Shown: positions 12,956-25,284 of the stretch, piece by piece
How the letters are laid out: each line of letters starts with the position of its first letter
How positions within the stretch are numbered: position 1 is the first letter of the stretch
Source: Cyclospora cayetanensis
Taxonomy: Eukaryota; Apicomplexa; Conoidasida; Eucoccidiorida; Eimeriidae
Direction of reading: 5' to 3'
Length of the DNA stretch: 64,000 nt
NCBI RefSeq assembly: GCF_002999335.1
Contig: NW_020312088.1
Location: 41,988-105,987, forward strand
The notes under the pieces: model-generated
What the model saw: the letters and a program-made list of their open reading frames with translations, nothing else
Told to the model about the DNA's origin: nothing
The model's database searches: none
Position numbers and translations under genes: made by a program

Positions 12956-13389
12956 AGTCATTGCGTGTCATAATCTGTTCACCAAACCGAGCAGCGGTAT
13001 TCACTGCAAGAATAGGGACTCTACGCAACGTGGTTGGGCTTTCCAAAATGTGATGGCGCCATTTATAGGAGCGGCCTTTTACTTTCCACACACACAATCC
13101 CTTTGGATGTGCCTCACACAGAGTCTTCAGGACTTTGATAGTCTTCGAGTTGTTGGCTGTGGGGTTTCCTGCGCTACTACTTTTTAGTTAAATGCATTAA
13201 GGGCGTCATCGAATTGGTCACTGACAAACTTTTGCGATGCCCTAGAAGTTCACTACTATGCGGTGTAATATCTCTTGCCTATGAAGGTTCATAAAGTCAA
13301 TCACAACTAGCTGCTTCTTACGATACGCATGCATATAGATTGGCAATTGGGTGAAGCACTACCACGCTAGATATGACGTGATGTGGTTC

Positions 13390-14260
13390 ACAGCAGAGCA
13401 GGTATCCCGTCGATTCTATATCTCAACTTCGCTGTGCAGTGCCGCTTTGTGCAAAACACAGAACCATGTCTGCTGCGCATGATGAGATATACACTGGAGT
13501 AACAAAGCCCTCACAGTCTTTTTGTAGCTTGCGATGCAGTTCGCGGCAGAGGTGCATGCACCGTCATGGCCAGCATAGGAGCAGCTGAAGCTGCGCATTC
13601 CTCTCGAATCCTGCTTCTTGGAAGGCCTCTGCTTCCTAAATGTAATGTGTATTATATGATTTTGGACCTTCTTCTGAGACCGTCGGTAGTCGAAAGCCAG
13701 GATAGAATATGCTTCATTGCTAACAAATAGCAAATATGCCCATTACATCCTGTGCTTCAGCTCTGGCATGGCTCACGTAGGCACTCAAGTATACTTTACT
13801 CATGCTTGGGAGCTCCACGACTTCCCCAAGGTGTCGTTACGGATAGGGATCCAAAATTCGCTAGCGCGTTGTGGATTGCTTTGATGACCAGCATACCGAC
13901 GAGCTGCAACTTTGGCGCTACGAATCGCCATGGGACAGATGGGCAGACAGGGCGCACCGAACGAACTTTTCTGCAGTATTCGTTACCCTATGCTTACACA
14001 AATCCAATTGCTTGGCTTGGTTTTTCTTCTTATGCTGAATGGATTCCTCGTGCAGCCGTATACTTGTCTTGCTCTCCCGCGCTCCTAGTGTACACATAAA
14101 AGCCTCTCTCTGATACGGTCGTAGATCTAGTCGTCCGGGGTTAGCAGCCACCCTTAGCAGCTGGGGAATTTAGAAAGTTGCTGGCTAGTGTACACGAATG
14201 TATGCGCAAAGATAACTAGAAACAAACACGGTATGATGATAAGCGACAGTCGGCTGTGTG
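13390..14260 (+). pseudogene. Retrotransposon integrase remnant
   Basis: The frame from 13752 to 14099 contains PQGVVTDRDPKFASALW and, further on, GTDGQTGRTERTF. These correspond to the second Asp and the Glu block of the DDE integrase core of Ty3/gypsy elements (consensus SDRDPxF...TDGQTERxNR). Upstream, 13650-13740, a frame with ILDLL and ESQD resembles the first-Asp region. Downstream, the frame with YDDKRQ resembles the post-core Ala/Arg-rich segment. Stops and shifts between the pieces make it a pseudogene. Confidence 0.75.
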
Positions 14261-14999
14261 TTATCGACAGGCTTTGAGGTGCACCGGAAGGCGACCAGAC
14301 GAAAAAGCTTAGCGGCCGCATGCCTGGTAACATTTGCCGTTTTTCTCACATATAGAAGTTCTTTCTTACCCTAGCGATTACCCTAAGAAAAGGAGCTGCC
14401 ACAGAGCTATCAATATTGACTTTCTCAAGAGGCTTAAAAGCTGCCTGAATCGTTCGCAGACCATTTCGCAGATGCGATTGACCCATATGGATGCAAAGAC
14501 ATCACAGGAAGCTGTAGAATTGTTGAATTTCTAGAACGCTTGAGAGCCGATAAAACAGTATACGAAAATTTCAATCAAAATGGGCTGGAAAACGCCAACC
14601 TCAGTGATTAATGAAAAAGCAACTTTGGACTTCGTTGCCTGCAGGAAGCTTTGTGATTTTGCTTGGCTAACGTTGGTAGTCGCGCTGGACGGTGCCTCGG
14701 TAATTGTCCTTTCCTCAGCGCTTGCTGTGCGTGCACTAGCTACCTTCAGCTAGTGGGGGCTGCTTGGAAAGTTTCTAGTCATTATTGTTAGGTGGTCGCT
14801 ACACTTATTTTTATGCGCAGGCGCTCTGAGGTATGTTGTCCCTACACTTTCCCTCAGGCATCTTTGGGGCTCTAAACACAACTACTTCTCATGCTTTGGG
14901 CTAATTTGCATGCAGGCATTGACGTATTCGGTGCAGACGCAGTGCTGCGTCTGAACTGGTGTGTTTTTGATTTCTCTTACATACTTTACATTTTTCTGT

Positions 15000-15760
15000 T
15001 TTCTCGTAGCAGGAGACTGACGCACCTCGGCGCGTTGACGACAGCCCTCGCCGTAGTCGTGTTGGTTGGTCCTTCCGTCGTTGCTGGTGAGCGTGTGTGC
15101 CTTTCCTCCCGTTGAATTTTAGGACAGCTAAAACACAAACTTACTTTTCTCACGTGCAGTGCATTCCGCGTTTCTGCCTGCCTGATCGAGCAGGAGCTTC
15201 TCCGCTCTTCTAGACGCAGTAGACTTCGGCATAAGGGTATAAAATTGGGGTTGTTTTCGAAGTTGAAGAAACGGGAAGAATGGAAGAGGTGTAGCGGGCT
15301 AGTTACACTTGAAAACGTCGTAATCAAGCATTTATATTAACGAAGGATTATCAAAGGATTAAATGACTGATTCACCATTTGAATACGTTCTTCTAGACTA
15401 ATGATTTATAGCAATCATTTAGCAAAGAATTAACTAATTGGTCTGTCTCGACATACGTCCTGTTCGTTGCGGAGCACTATCAGCTCGATACCACAAGAAA
15501 ACATGTGCACGTGTGATAGATGATACGTGCTGTTGCTGTGAATGCTCTGGGTGCTTGGAGGGTGCAGATACGCTCACCCTGGGTGTTCCTTTCTTCTCAT
15601 TTCGAGAATACTGCGGCATGCGTTGAGGGGAAGGTGCAAGTGCTTTTAAAACGCTCTGTAACTGCAGAATAATTCTGCGTTGAGTCTGAAGCTTTGTGGC
15701 TTTTTCAAAAGACCTCAGATGAAGCGTTACGCACACACCCAAGCTGCAGCGAAGTGCTTA
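15000..15760 (+). repeat. LTR-like repeat, copy 2 (3' flank of decayed gypsy element)
   Basis: The segment at 15003-15060 (TTCTCGTAGCAGGAGACTGA) matches the reverse complement of 47.36-47.43 kb. The segment at 15430-15650 matches the reverse complement of about 60.67-60.92 kb (AAAGAATTAACTAATTGG against AAAGAATTGACTGGTTGG). 15690-15740 matches the TCTGGATTTGAGTGTC block at 46.3 kb at lower identity. Same orientation as copy 1. Confidence 0.6.
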
Positions 15761-15773
15761 GCCTCATCTGCTC

Positions 15774-16181
15774 TTGTGTTACGCCGGAGTGGTCAGAGAC
15801 GCATGTAAATACAACGGAAAGCTCGAGAAGAGTACTGGTAAGCTCACTGAACGGTGTATAATGTCAATATTAGACCTGAATAGCAGCTTCAAAGCAATGG
15901 CTGCAAGGGTGGGAAAGTCGGTGAGGAAGCAGACTAGCGTTTCCAATGAAGCAATTCTGCGACTGCGTACGCGTTTAGCAAAGCAACATTTGAAGTTAAA
16001 CATGGATGTATTCAGCGTGAAGGCATCTTACTCATATACATACTGTATTTCGGGCATTTCGGCCCAAATGCAAGTAAATTTGACGCAAGATGTAGAAAAT
16101 GCATGCCAGTATCAATGGGCAGACGCAGCTGCTCCATCGATCGAATCAAGGCATGGTTCTACAAAACACACAGTAGGGTAG
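15774..16181 (+). other. Unassigned open frame next to the right LTR-like repeat
   Basis: A 135-codon frame with a basic, helical-looking middle (SFKAMAARVGKSVRKQ). It begins just after the right LTR-like repeat, so it might be gag-like sequence of a neighbouring element or chance. No domain recognised and no splice partner seen. Confidence 0.2.
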
Positions 16182-17392
16182 TATAGTGGTATAAAGAAGG
16201 TTAACATCCACCACAGCCTCACCCTTGGCCTTCTATGATAAGCTGTTAGCATAGTGTAGCAGTTCAGTGATGGCAGCAGAGTCTGCATTGTAAGACCACA
16301 AATATAGCATTTGCCGAGAAGGTGGGTTTTGAACAAGGCTCAAGGAGGAGGCTTCTGTTGAGAAATGCCCATTAAAAATCCTTATAAACTCATGTATGCT
16401 TATCTAAAGTTGATATTTACACAATGGGGCCTGATCACCTACCACATGAAACTCACAATGCACGCGCTCCCGCTTCACAACTTTACAAAAAATGGAGAAG
16501 TATCGGTGGCAGGGGGGCAATTGTACTTACTCCTCTCTGACGACCATGAAGATACAGAAGTTGATAGCTGCAATGAAGATACAGACTATTTTTCTTAGTC
16601 CGTGGAGGAAAGAGAATGGATGTGCTGGGCTGTTGCAGTCAGATGCATGCATTCAACTACCCTGCTTGTGTGAATAGCAATTATTGAAGCCCGAGAATAC
16701 GCATTGCAATCTATTATCAAGAAAATGGACTTAATCTGTGCATTCCTGGTATATTACTGCACCCATAGGGGCATAAAAGACCCAACGTAGAGTCTGGGGC
16801 TCATGCGTAGTGGGGCTGCTGCACCCGACACGACGCAGTCGACCATATAGTAGGCCAAAAGACAATATCTAAACGGCGCAACGCTAAAAGCCCACAATAT
16901 GTTTGCGTAGAAGGCACAAGCAGCACAAGCAAGGCAGAAGATAGCCCCAACTAGCTCACCAGTGGTGGAGCCTAGGAGGCCTGGCTACGCTAGTGAAGCC
17001 ACATCGTACGCCCTACTAATGTCTGAACAACGTGTAGAATAGCAGCATCTTAGAGTCTTATACAGATTGAGATTTGGTGCGGCGGGACTAGGAGCGGAGA
17101 AGGGCGCTTCGCCCAGTTCCACCCTCCTTTCCACTTGAAGAAGTGGGGACTGTGGAGGGAGGGTAGGATCCTAGCATTTTATATTCACTGTCGTTTCTAG
17201 TGTCCAATAGTGAACTCCCCGTTATGCAGAAGCCGATGCAGCGGGTAAATTCACATTACGAATATCCATATGAACGCCAAAAATTATTTCAAGATCCCCG
17301 TTAAGAGTTTCAAAAGCGCTTCTACCTTTCCCCAAGCTATATTTGCACCTTACTAACGGTCTCAAAAAGCCGCCCTACTTCTTGAAGCCGAG
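16182..17392. other. No gene recognised; 5' flank of the secreted-protein gene
   Basis: Only short frames. The stretch 17080-17160 is locally GC-rich with partly complementary GAAGGGCG/CGCTTCGCCC runs. The promoter of the gene starting at 17393 should lie here, but no core element stands out. Confidence 0.4.
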
Positions 17393-18781
17393 ATGACGCG
17401 TGTAGTTGGAGTGAATCCTCAGTTGATGCTCGGTTGGGCTCTCTCATTGGTTTTACTCCCGGCATTTCTTGATGCTGTATATTCAATGAGCCACGAAGAC
17501 GGCAAACTGTATTCAGCAGTTAGAGCTACGAAAATGGAGATGACACGCGAGAATGAAGTAGCTTTTGGAGAATGCGGGCTTGTCTTTAGTGGGTCGTCGG
17601 TTAGAAACATCGGCCAGAATCGGCAGCGGCAACTTTGCTTCGCACTTCAGGGCTATGGATTTCTCACCAGATATATGAAGCAGGAACAGGGCAAAAAATT
17701 ATCATGGCGTCATAACGTCTGCCTGCTGCTCTCATTCTGTGGAGCCGATTGCCACCGGCTTTATGGACATCCCCAGCAAACTCCGGCAGCGGTTAAAGCT
17801 CTCTCTGAAGCAGCGGCATTGGCAGCAGCACAAACAGGTGACAACACACAGATAGTCACAGATGAGGACTGGAGTTCTCTCAATGAGAAACCCTCTTCGA
17901 TACTGAACTCGGCCACTATTGGACTCGAGGGCCCATCGCCTATACAGGAAGAGCCATCTTTGAATCCCACTAATGCCAACTCAGGTGCGCCTGCATCTGT
18001 GGAAGCTGCAAGTACCCAAGTTACTCTGAGATCATCGAGTTTTTCTCTTCAAACTAGGAGCAAGCGTTATGACAGTTGCCAGAAGCACTTTATGTCTCGG
18101 GCATCACCAGGGGACTGCAAGCACGTTTATACGTTAGATTTTGAAGCTCAGAATGAAGGGTTTGGGAAATTTTTTGCTCGGCTGGCCCTGCTAGTAGGGG
18201 GTGCTGATATTGAAAAAGTTGTCCAAATTGAACGTCAAGTTCATCAGTATATACAGGCAAAAAAAAGCCGGTCTCTGTCAGGAAATCGTCAGGTTACCCC
18301 GAAACAACGAGAATTAAAGAATTCTACCTTTGACGGCTCCAGAATCCCGGCGTATCCAGATACTCCTGTAGAGTCACGTGGGGTTTCGTATGGTAGTTCA
18401 GACCCCCATCACTTACCGTCACACAACTTGAAGATTGTCTTAGAGCCTCTGCTCCTGGACGGCACCCCAATGGGGCCTTTTGACAAACTTCAATACGAAG
18501 CCTTAGCCCCTGTCATTCAAGTCTCTATACCTCCCAATTTCAAGGCTCTTGTCAAGCCGATAGCAGATCAGGATTCCTCTTTGGCACATTCGAGGCGGCT
18601 CAGAGGCACAGGCTCTAGTGGTAGCAGTGGTTCTTTGTCGGAGTCTGGCAACAAGTTTATTTCTGCAGGAGCTTCCATCAACACAGCTGCCCACTGCAAA
18701 GCAGCCGCTGCATTCATGTCGGAAAGGCCAGAGCTGCAATGGCTACAAGAGCACGTCTTCTTTTTGCATAGTCAAGGTTGA
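17393..18781 (+). CDS. Probable secreted protein of unknown function, 462 residues
   Basis: A single uninterrupted frame, the longest in the left third of the window. The N-terminus (residues 1-32) has a hydrophobic core LMLGWALSLVLLPAFLDAV after a short polar start, as in a signal peptide or signal anchor. Residues about 57-125 contain six cysteines including NVCLLLSFCGADC. A second segment around 225-285 has YDSCQKHF and a GFGKFFARLALLVGGA helix-like stretch. The C-terminal part is Ser/Gly-rich (GTGSSGSSGSLSESG near 405-420), then a Cys- and Ala-containing tail. No further transmembrane segment is evident. I do not recognise a family. In coccidia such proteins are often secretory-organelle or surface proteins, but that is inference. 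The next real gene is 3.5 kb away. Confidence 0.7.
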   Translation: MTRVVGVNPQLMLGWALSLVLLPAFLDAVYSMSHEDGKLYSAVRATKMEMTRENEVAFGECGLVFSGSSVRNIGQNRQRQLCFALQGYGFLTRYMKQEQGKKLSWRHNVCLLLSFCGADCHRLYGHPQQTPAAVKALSEAAALAAAQTGDNTQIVTDEDWSSLNEKPSSILNSATIGLEGPSPIQEEPSLNPTNANSGAPASVEAASTQVTLRSSSFSLQTRSKRYDSCQKHFMSRASPGDCKHVYTLDFEAQNEGFGKFFARLALLVGGADIEKVVQIERQVHQYIQAKKSRSLSGNRQVTPKQRELKNSTFDGSRIPAYPDTPVESRGVSYGSSDPHHLPSHNLKIVLEPLLLDGTPMGPFDKLQYEALAPVIQVSIPPNFKALVKPIADQDSSLAHSRRLRGTGSSGSSGSLSESGNKFISAGASINTAAHCKAAAAFMSERPELQWLQEHVFFLHSQG

Positions 18782-21700
18782 GTAAGTTGCGGACGCTTCT
18801 TGGGCGCTTCTGATTCAACAGAACCGCTATATCGGGAATTGTAGAGCGCTGGAACATCCTGCCGATTCCCTAGATGCCCGGAAGCCTTTGGTAGTGAGCG
18901 AAAGTCTACTGTCTTGGAGTTATTTATACATATGCTTGTTTGCTGAACTCTACTACAAACCCTGTTTCAGGTGACAAAGTAAATCTCCTCGAGTCATACA
19001 AACACCCGTGCAATGCTTCTGCCCACAACCTCTAGGGCAGTCAGAGCCCCGTAGACGTTTCGGCCCAACAATTTTGTGAGTCTCACATTCTGGCCGTTCA
19101 GCACTGTCTCTCGCCATTTGTGAAGTGTTTATCTCTGTGATTTGTGAATTAATCAGATACATATACGTAGGCAAGACATAATTTTTTGCCAACTGCACTT
19201 CTGCACCAGGAGGAAACCATGTGCATTTACGTTTGTAAAAAGCGCGCAAATGGTTTAAATTGCTTCGGCATTGAGATGCTTTCGAAATGCAAACCCACCA
19301 GTGGTCAGTCCGCTTTTTTCTGCACGATTATGCCTTTGGCTGTTAGGCGGATTGTCACATGCTGTGGAGGGTGACACAGTTTCCTGTTTTTCGAGGATAT
19401 GCATTACTGAGGGGCTAAAAGATGGACTGCAAAACTAATTGCCAGGTTTGAGGCCCCAGCGCAACTTCAAGGCATTAGCCGAACGCACAAACTAAAAGGG
19501 TACTGCAGAAATCTGTAGTACGCAGATTGTACAAGTGGAAAAGATAATTTAGCCCTGATGTATTCATTACACTCTCAACATAGCTTTAGATCCGCCTGCT
19601 GGAGTGACCACTACTTCTTTTACGGTTAAAGTTGACCCATAGGAGCAGACTTTGTGTGGCGTTCCTGGATCTTGTCAGCCAAAGCGCACTGCAGTCTTTG
19701 TTTTTTTGTGAGCAACTCATGGTAACCGAAGTGTGTGCCTAGAGTTGACATTTAAGTACTAAAGCCCAATAACGTCCAGGAAACTGCAAGAAGGAACAAA
19801 GATTGGGTCCTCTTGCCTTTTCTTCCTGATTAGTTCAACGAGGGCCACCAGCCTACGGCAGCGCGTTTAAGTACTGTACAGCATACCCAATGAAAAGGAT
19901 AAAGTTACTTATGCGAATCGAGCTTTATTGCTTGGGGCCATGCCAGACCAATTCTCAGAGGCAACTGGCCTTGACCTGAATTTCGTGGAGTGTTCTGCAG
20001 TGCCTACGATGGATGATACTATTGAGCTAAAATACCACACTCTAGGTAAATCAGTGCTGAGATTGGTTGCTGTTTAATGAGCTCGTTCTGAGCTTCCGAT
20101 GTGCTGCTGCAAGTGGCCCGCCTCGTAAGAGCAACAGGAGTCCGGCTAGCCATATAGAGAGGGGAACTACTCAGGTGTAGAATTGCACAGTATTCATAAT
20201 TATCGTTCTTAATGCTTACGCATCAGGCTTGGGAGGATGCGTGCAGTGTAGGAAATAATGCATGATCACTGACGCTCACATAGTTGCCTTCTGTTCAGCT
20301 AGAGAACGGCCAATTCAAGGCGCAAAGGCCCTATGTGAAGGAGAAGCTCGGATTAACTACGCACATTCTACAGATAGTTTGAGCAAAGCTGTAGGCTTAG
20401 AGAAAGCAGAGTCTAGTGTTTTTCATGGCACCATCCTGAAAAATGGTGGGCTTGTGAGATTGTCGGCAGCTCTGGAAGAACTAGACACTAGTACCATAAA
20501 GATGTTGGTTACTGCATCCTTTGTGACATAAAAGTTACTCAAATCAAGGGAAGAGCTAGTATTCAAAGTATCGACTGTTTGTCATGCAACTGGGCGTGTA
20601 GGTACCTTTGCTTGGTCACTTGACCTTTTGAGTAAAGAAAGGTAAAAAGCCAATCCACTGATAGGTACTGTTGCTACTAGCGAAATACTAGACAAATAAT
20701 GCAATGCAAGGGTATAATTCACCATGCTATGGCTGACACCGCTAGAATAACTTCTTAAAGGGAATAGAATTGCTGCCCATGGGGGCTACAATCCCTGAGA
20801 TTTCTACACACTCATTGGTGCAGACCCGAATTGCCTGTTACAAGTTCAGCAAAGCAGCCAACTACGGCCCAGACCCTTTGGAGAATACAATACGATGAAA
20901 ATACATTTTCTTGGCCGACACAATTCCTGTTCTAATTGTGGTAGCCGCCACAAAAAACTTTGTGCAAGGTGGGAAGCTACATCTTGGCGGTTCCCAATAC
21001 ACCTGGCATTTAAAAGTAAAAAAAGTAAAATACCACTTGTATTATGCGAACGTTAGTATATTGTGTCTGCTGCAGCGCTTGGTTAGTCGCTTGCTGCAAG
21101 AATTAATGCTATGTCCGAAGGATTGACTCGAATTATATTTTTCGGACCGAGGGCAGGCGGCGTTCGACCATCAAACTTTTGAGAATACAGATATTCCGAA
21201 GATAATGATTCGAGATTTCCCACTGTCATGCAAATTTTCCCGGCCTTTTAAGCAAGAACACTAAGAGGGCCGCAATGCGTGAGGAACTGTGAATGGTACT
21301 CATTGAAATATCAGCATCCTCAAAACTTCGCTGGTCAACCATTGTCTGTCCTGGGTCCGAAAAAAAAATTCTGGTCAATACTTTAGACACGTAGCATTAT
21401 GTTTTGCAGCATGCAGCCAGAGACCAAGCAGTATCCTAGTTTCCTGAGCAGGTAAATCCATACAACACGAGAGGGTAGGACTGGTCAGCGGCCTCTCAAT
21501 GGTACAATAAAGCTAGACACCTGGACAAAAAGCGGATTTCCCCTGCTTTTCTTTTTTTAATTAAAGTTGCTCACGAATGGTTCCTGTGCAGGGCTGAGCT
21601 ACACCCTGACATCGTTTATTATATTAGCATAAAATTGAAAATATTGCAATGAATTGATTATTTGGCTCAGTTGTTTGTAGATGTAAGTTCTTGCTGATCG

Positions 21701-22258
21701 AAGTTAGCCCAGCGTAATAATAACCAATGCTCTGTCTCTGTCTCCTAGTTGATATGTGCAACTAGCTTTCAGTGCTCAGTTATCAGGGTGCACCAACGCA
21801 CACCGTGGCTGTTCTTCTTCCCTCATCCACAGACCCTAGGGGGCCAGGGCCCCAAGAGGGGACGGCTCTCATTCTAAACAAAATATAAAAATAACTTAGT
21901 GTCGAGTTTTACCTTCGGGTTTAGGGCTAAGTGTCTCCCTATAGATACCCTATGACGAGCTTTACATCATTAGCTTCAAACTGCATGTCGCCTTGTAAGG
22001 CAGAGGCTCGAAGCTTTCCTTAGTCTTTCGCTGAGTTTGGAGTCACGTCATCATTTTATAGACCATGAAGTCCCATTGGATGCTGTGCAGCCATTTTTGC
22101 TAGCAATTCAGACACGAGGTACATTCAACGCGAAGAGTTCAAGCAACTAGCAGCGCTTCATACTAAAAAGGCGGCGCAATGTAATAAGAATCAGAGTTAC
22201 GAAGCATGCATGAGCTCTTGGGCCGATTACTTTGCATGAGGTGTGCAGATCGGTACAG
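18782..22258. other. No gene recognised
   Basis: 3.5 kb with only short frames. The largest are 89 codons at 20262-20531 and 98 codons at 18953-19249 (minus), and neither shows a family signature or splice continuation. A frame near 19920-20040 reads LLLGAMPDQFSEATGLDL and could be retroelement-derived, but this is not supported further. Confidence 0.4.
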
Positions 22259-22914
22259 TTACTGCATACGCGCAACATCCACCACCTGTCGGCCAATCGA
22301 CCGCGAATATTGGTGCTTGAAGTCAGCAGCCTCGTTCTCGCTCAGTATACAATCCATGGGCAATACACTTGAGTTATATTGGTACATATAAGCAGGCAAA
22401 GCAGCTCCATTATTGCTGATGCAGGCTGCTAACTGCTGGTTGATAGCTGCCTTCGTGGGCGGCTGGGGTATTTCGAGCTTCCTATAAGAAAAAGAAGATA
22501 CCTGCTCCATCATGCAGCGCTCACAATCAGATCCCCCATCTATAACAACAACGTATTTAGGTAAGTACGGAGAAAATACCTTAGACTAAGCTCCTTTCTC
22601 ATCGGGCATTCCCTCAGCCGTTCAGTGGCAGCTTCCAGGAGCGGTGGCCATACAACGGTGCGATTCAATCCCAACAATGCGTTAGCACACATCCTTAACC
22701 CTCGGCAGTATTTCCTGAAATTTCTGGCATTCTTATATGAGGCAAGAGCACTAGAAAAGCGGGAAGCCCTGCGTCTGCTGCTTGCAGTAGTGACGCTCTC
22801 GAGTTCCTGTGCGGTGCTGGTGGACCGCATGAAGCGCTTCCTCGGAAGGGTGATAGTGCGCGTGTGCGCCAAGTTGGTATTTTGTCGGCTACTGTCTAGG
22901 CCTTTAAACGCCAT
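22259..22914 (-). CDS. Uncharacterised two-exon protein, 185 residues
   Basis: Exon 1 is 22914-22580 and exon 2 is 22481-22259. The 98-bp intron has a CTAAG|GTATTT donor and a TTTTTCTTATAG acceptor after a pyrimidine run. Phase 2 closes to a clean 186-codon frame with TAA stop. The protein is basic and helical in its first half (KNARNFRKYCRGLRMCANAL, then VVWPPLLEAATERLREC). The second half contains KLEIPQPPTKAAINQQL and ends DVARMQ. I do not recognise the family. The opposite strand also has a long frame across exon 1, so coding strand rests on the intron logic. The minus-strand open frame at 23119-23340 could be an additional 5' exon. The gene is transcribed away from the large ApiAP2 gene. 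Confidence 0.5.
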
Positions 22915-23436
22915 CTATGAAGGCTTGCTACGGGGAGCAACTTTCTACACCATTAGTGAGGTGGTGACAGTCGAGACTCAGTCTACCATCGGTGACTCAC
23001 TGCAAAGGTGAGCAAGGTGGAAGCTCTTGTTGCGCATAAAACGCTTCGAGCTGCGAATTTCTGCTTCAGCACAGTTTGGTTCATGGTGCCTTATCACGAA
23101 GAACTTCACCACCAGCAACTACGAACTCGGACGGTGGATTGCGTCAACCCATAGAAAGTAGTACCACGAGAAACCATCAGCATAGTTCCCATTCGTGGGA
23201 TCCAATGGTTCCAGGATCTCGCGGCTTAGTACAGGCGTAAGGCAGCATTTGCTCTCGCTTTTGGGGCTATTATCAATGCACATGCCAACTTCGTAAATAG
23301 CAGCAGAGTTGTGCAGTGTTGCATGCATTGCAAGGGACACCCTTACTGCGGCATATTTGGCCAGTCGAAAGCCTCTTAGATTGAAGAAGCGTTTGGTGGA
23401 AATCGATGGTGCAGGTACAGACTGTGCGCAGCAGAA

Positions 23437-25249
23437 ATGGCGGACTTCACGCCACAGGAGCAGTTTTCAATAATCAGCCAGCAGCTTCTGCTGCTGGATC
23501 AACTTTGCGCACAGGACAAAGCCACAAAATTACTGGAGGCTGTCAGCCCTCAATTTCAACCCTCACATGAGACACAGCAAGTCCCAATGCCTGTAGTCAC
23601 CCTGCGGGATGCCGATACGGCCGCAGGGGCACATCTTGCGCTAAGGGGCGAGCGTGAAGTGCGTGAGACTGTTCCCATGGGCTCCGAAGCTCCTGCAGTG
23701 TCGGAAACGGACTTATTGGATGTGAGGAGTCCCAAGGAGCTGCGCTTTCAGCTGATGCAGAGGGCTTCTATGGAGCACCAGCAGCAGCTGCTGCGTCAGA
23801 GGGCACTCTCACAGCAACAACAGAGATTAGTGTTTCAGAGGTCTCAGGAGCGCAATGCCGCACCACACGATCTTGCACAGCTCTTTTCTGACATCCACGA
23901 AGCCCGAAAACAACAGTGTCAACACAGAGTGCCGCAGACGGGACCAGCAGCTCATGAGCAAAAACTCGAGGGATGGCTAACGGCGACCAGCTGGCGCCAT
24001 CACTCCAGTAAAGTGTTTAGTGAGGACGATGGTATATCCTTGTCGAGACATCATCGCACGCATGAAGCATCTGGGGCAGCGACGAGCTCGAAGCGGGACA
24101 AAAAGCTTAGTGGACAGTCCCGCGATGCAGACCGGCAGCTGGAGCCTCATCAGCGAGAAGATCCACGACACTTGGTATGTGAAGACCCACAGAATCTAGG
24201 GGAAAACTTTTCGGAGAAGCGAAGGCAAATGTTACGCGCTGCAGCTTTGTTGGATACCAGTGCACTTCTGACTAGCACGCTTCACGCCTTCCGGTCCTCT
24301 AACACTGAGATACGCGAAACAGAGGGCCCCAAAATGGATATATATCCCGGCTGGAGCTACAGTGATAAAAACTCCGGGGACAGTCGCTGTGATGGTGACG
24401 ACTTAACTTGCAATCTCTCCCGTTCGCAAATTAGCGCGTCTCCCCCTGCGCTTGACGCTCCTCGAAGTCCAGCAAGTGGCAAGGTGATACAAGTACACGG
24501 GGAGCCTCTGTCCCCTGCTTTCCTCTGTGCTAGCCTTCCCAGTAGATGTTTGTCGCACCACTGTCTAAGAGTGACTCTTCACGCACGGCGGTGTTCAATT
24601 CGGACGCGCCGCTATTGGAGGGCCCTGGTACCACTCTTCCCTCGACGGAGCACCTACACCCCGGCAGCTGTGCTTTCGGATGAAGATATGGGGCGATACG
24701 TAAATATCAGGCCGCGTATCACCGACTCACAGGATCCTGTTGCTTCCCTTGAGTCGTGGGCCCCCCCAAAGGAGCCTTTCACAGCCCCTGGGCTCTATCG
24801 CCTCGAAGAAGGTACCAGGATCCTTGGAGCCTGGGGCATAGCTGTAGACGATGTTGGATGCCTCAGGCGCTGCACCGCCGCAGTTGGGGATGCTGAAGGG
24901 GGCACTACAGAAAGAATAGCTTTAACTCGAAGAAAACGCCCCAAAGTGTTTCAGAACCTGTCTCAGCACCAGCCGTCGGAAACCCCGTGGAGCAGGGTAC
25001 TAAAGGAGGCGGGCACTACGGAAGCTGAAGGTTTGCAGACCTTGGAGCGTTGGTATACGCGAACAGCGAGAGAACCGCCGACGGAGCAGCAGATATGGGC
25101 AGTCACGCCCGGTAAGCAGTGGGCGCACTCCATTTCAGTTTGGGGCAGTTGGCATACTACCAGGGTCAGTTTGTTGCGCGTCGATCTGTGGGATCGTGGC
25201 ATATCTGAGAGCTCGCTTGTATGAATGGGTACAACATGGGGTTGCCGGA

Positions 25250-25284
<35 letters not shown>

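Larger units (their letters stand above)
9900..15800 (+). mobile_element. Decayed Ty3/gypsy-like LTR retrotransposon
   Basis: Seen directly: pieces in canonical gag-pol order on the plus strand. A zinc knuckle CFYCGQLSKIIRNC lies at 11237-11278 (His replaced by Lys). A reverse transcriptase thumb piece ATGIKPDRAKSEILKIWPLP lies near 12484-12560, continuing in the same frame with stops to about 12780. Integrase core pieces PQGVVTDRDPKFASALW and GTDGQTGRTERTF lie at about 13820-14010, and a C-terminal integrase remnant runs to about 14260. Related LTR-like repeats flank the set at about 9.93-10.29 and 15.0-15.76 kb in the same orientation. Every frame is broken by stops and frameshifts, so it cannot be active. 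Protease and RNase H were not identified with confidence. Chromovirus-like gypsy elements are known from Eimeria genomes; the family assignment here is by eye. Confidence 0.75.

Noticed and set aside
14990..15112. Signal-peptide-like hydrophobic frame (LGALTTALAVVVLVG)
   Set aside because: The DNA matches the reverse complement of 47.36-47.43 kb and is part of the LTR-like repeat family, so the hydrophobic frame is incidental.
22482..22579. Apyrase-like motif YVVVIDGGSD on the minus strand
   Set aside because: It falls inside the inferred 98-bp intron. The other apyrase conserved regions are absent and the frame hits stops.
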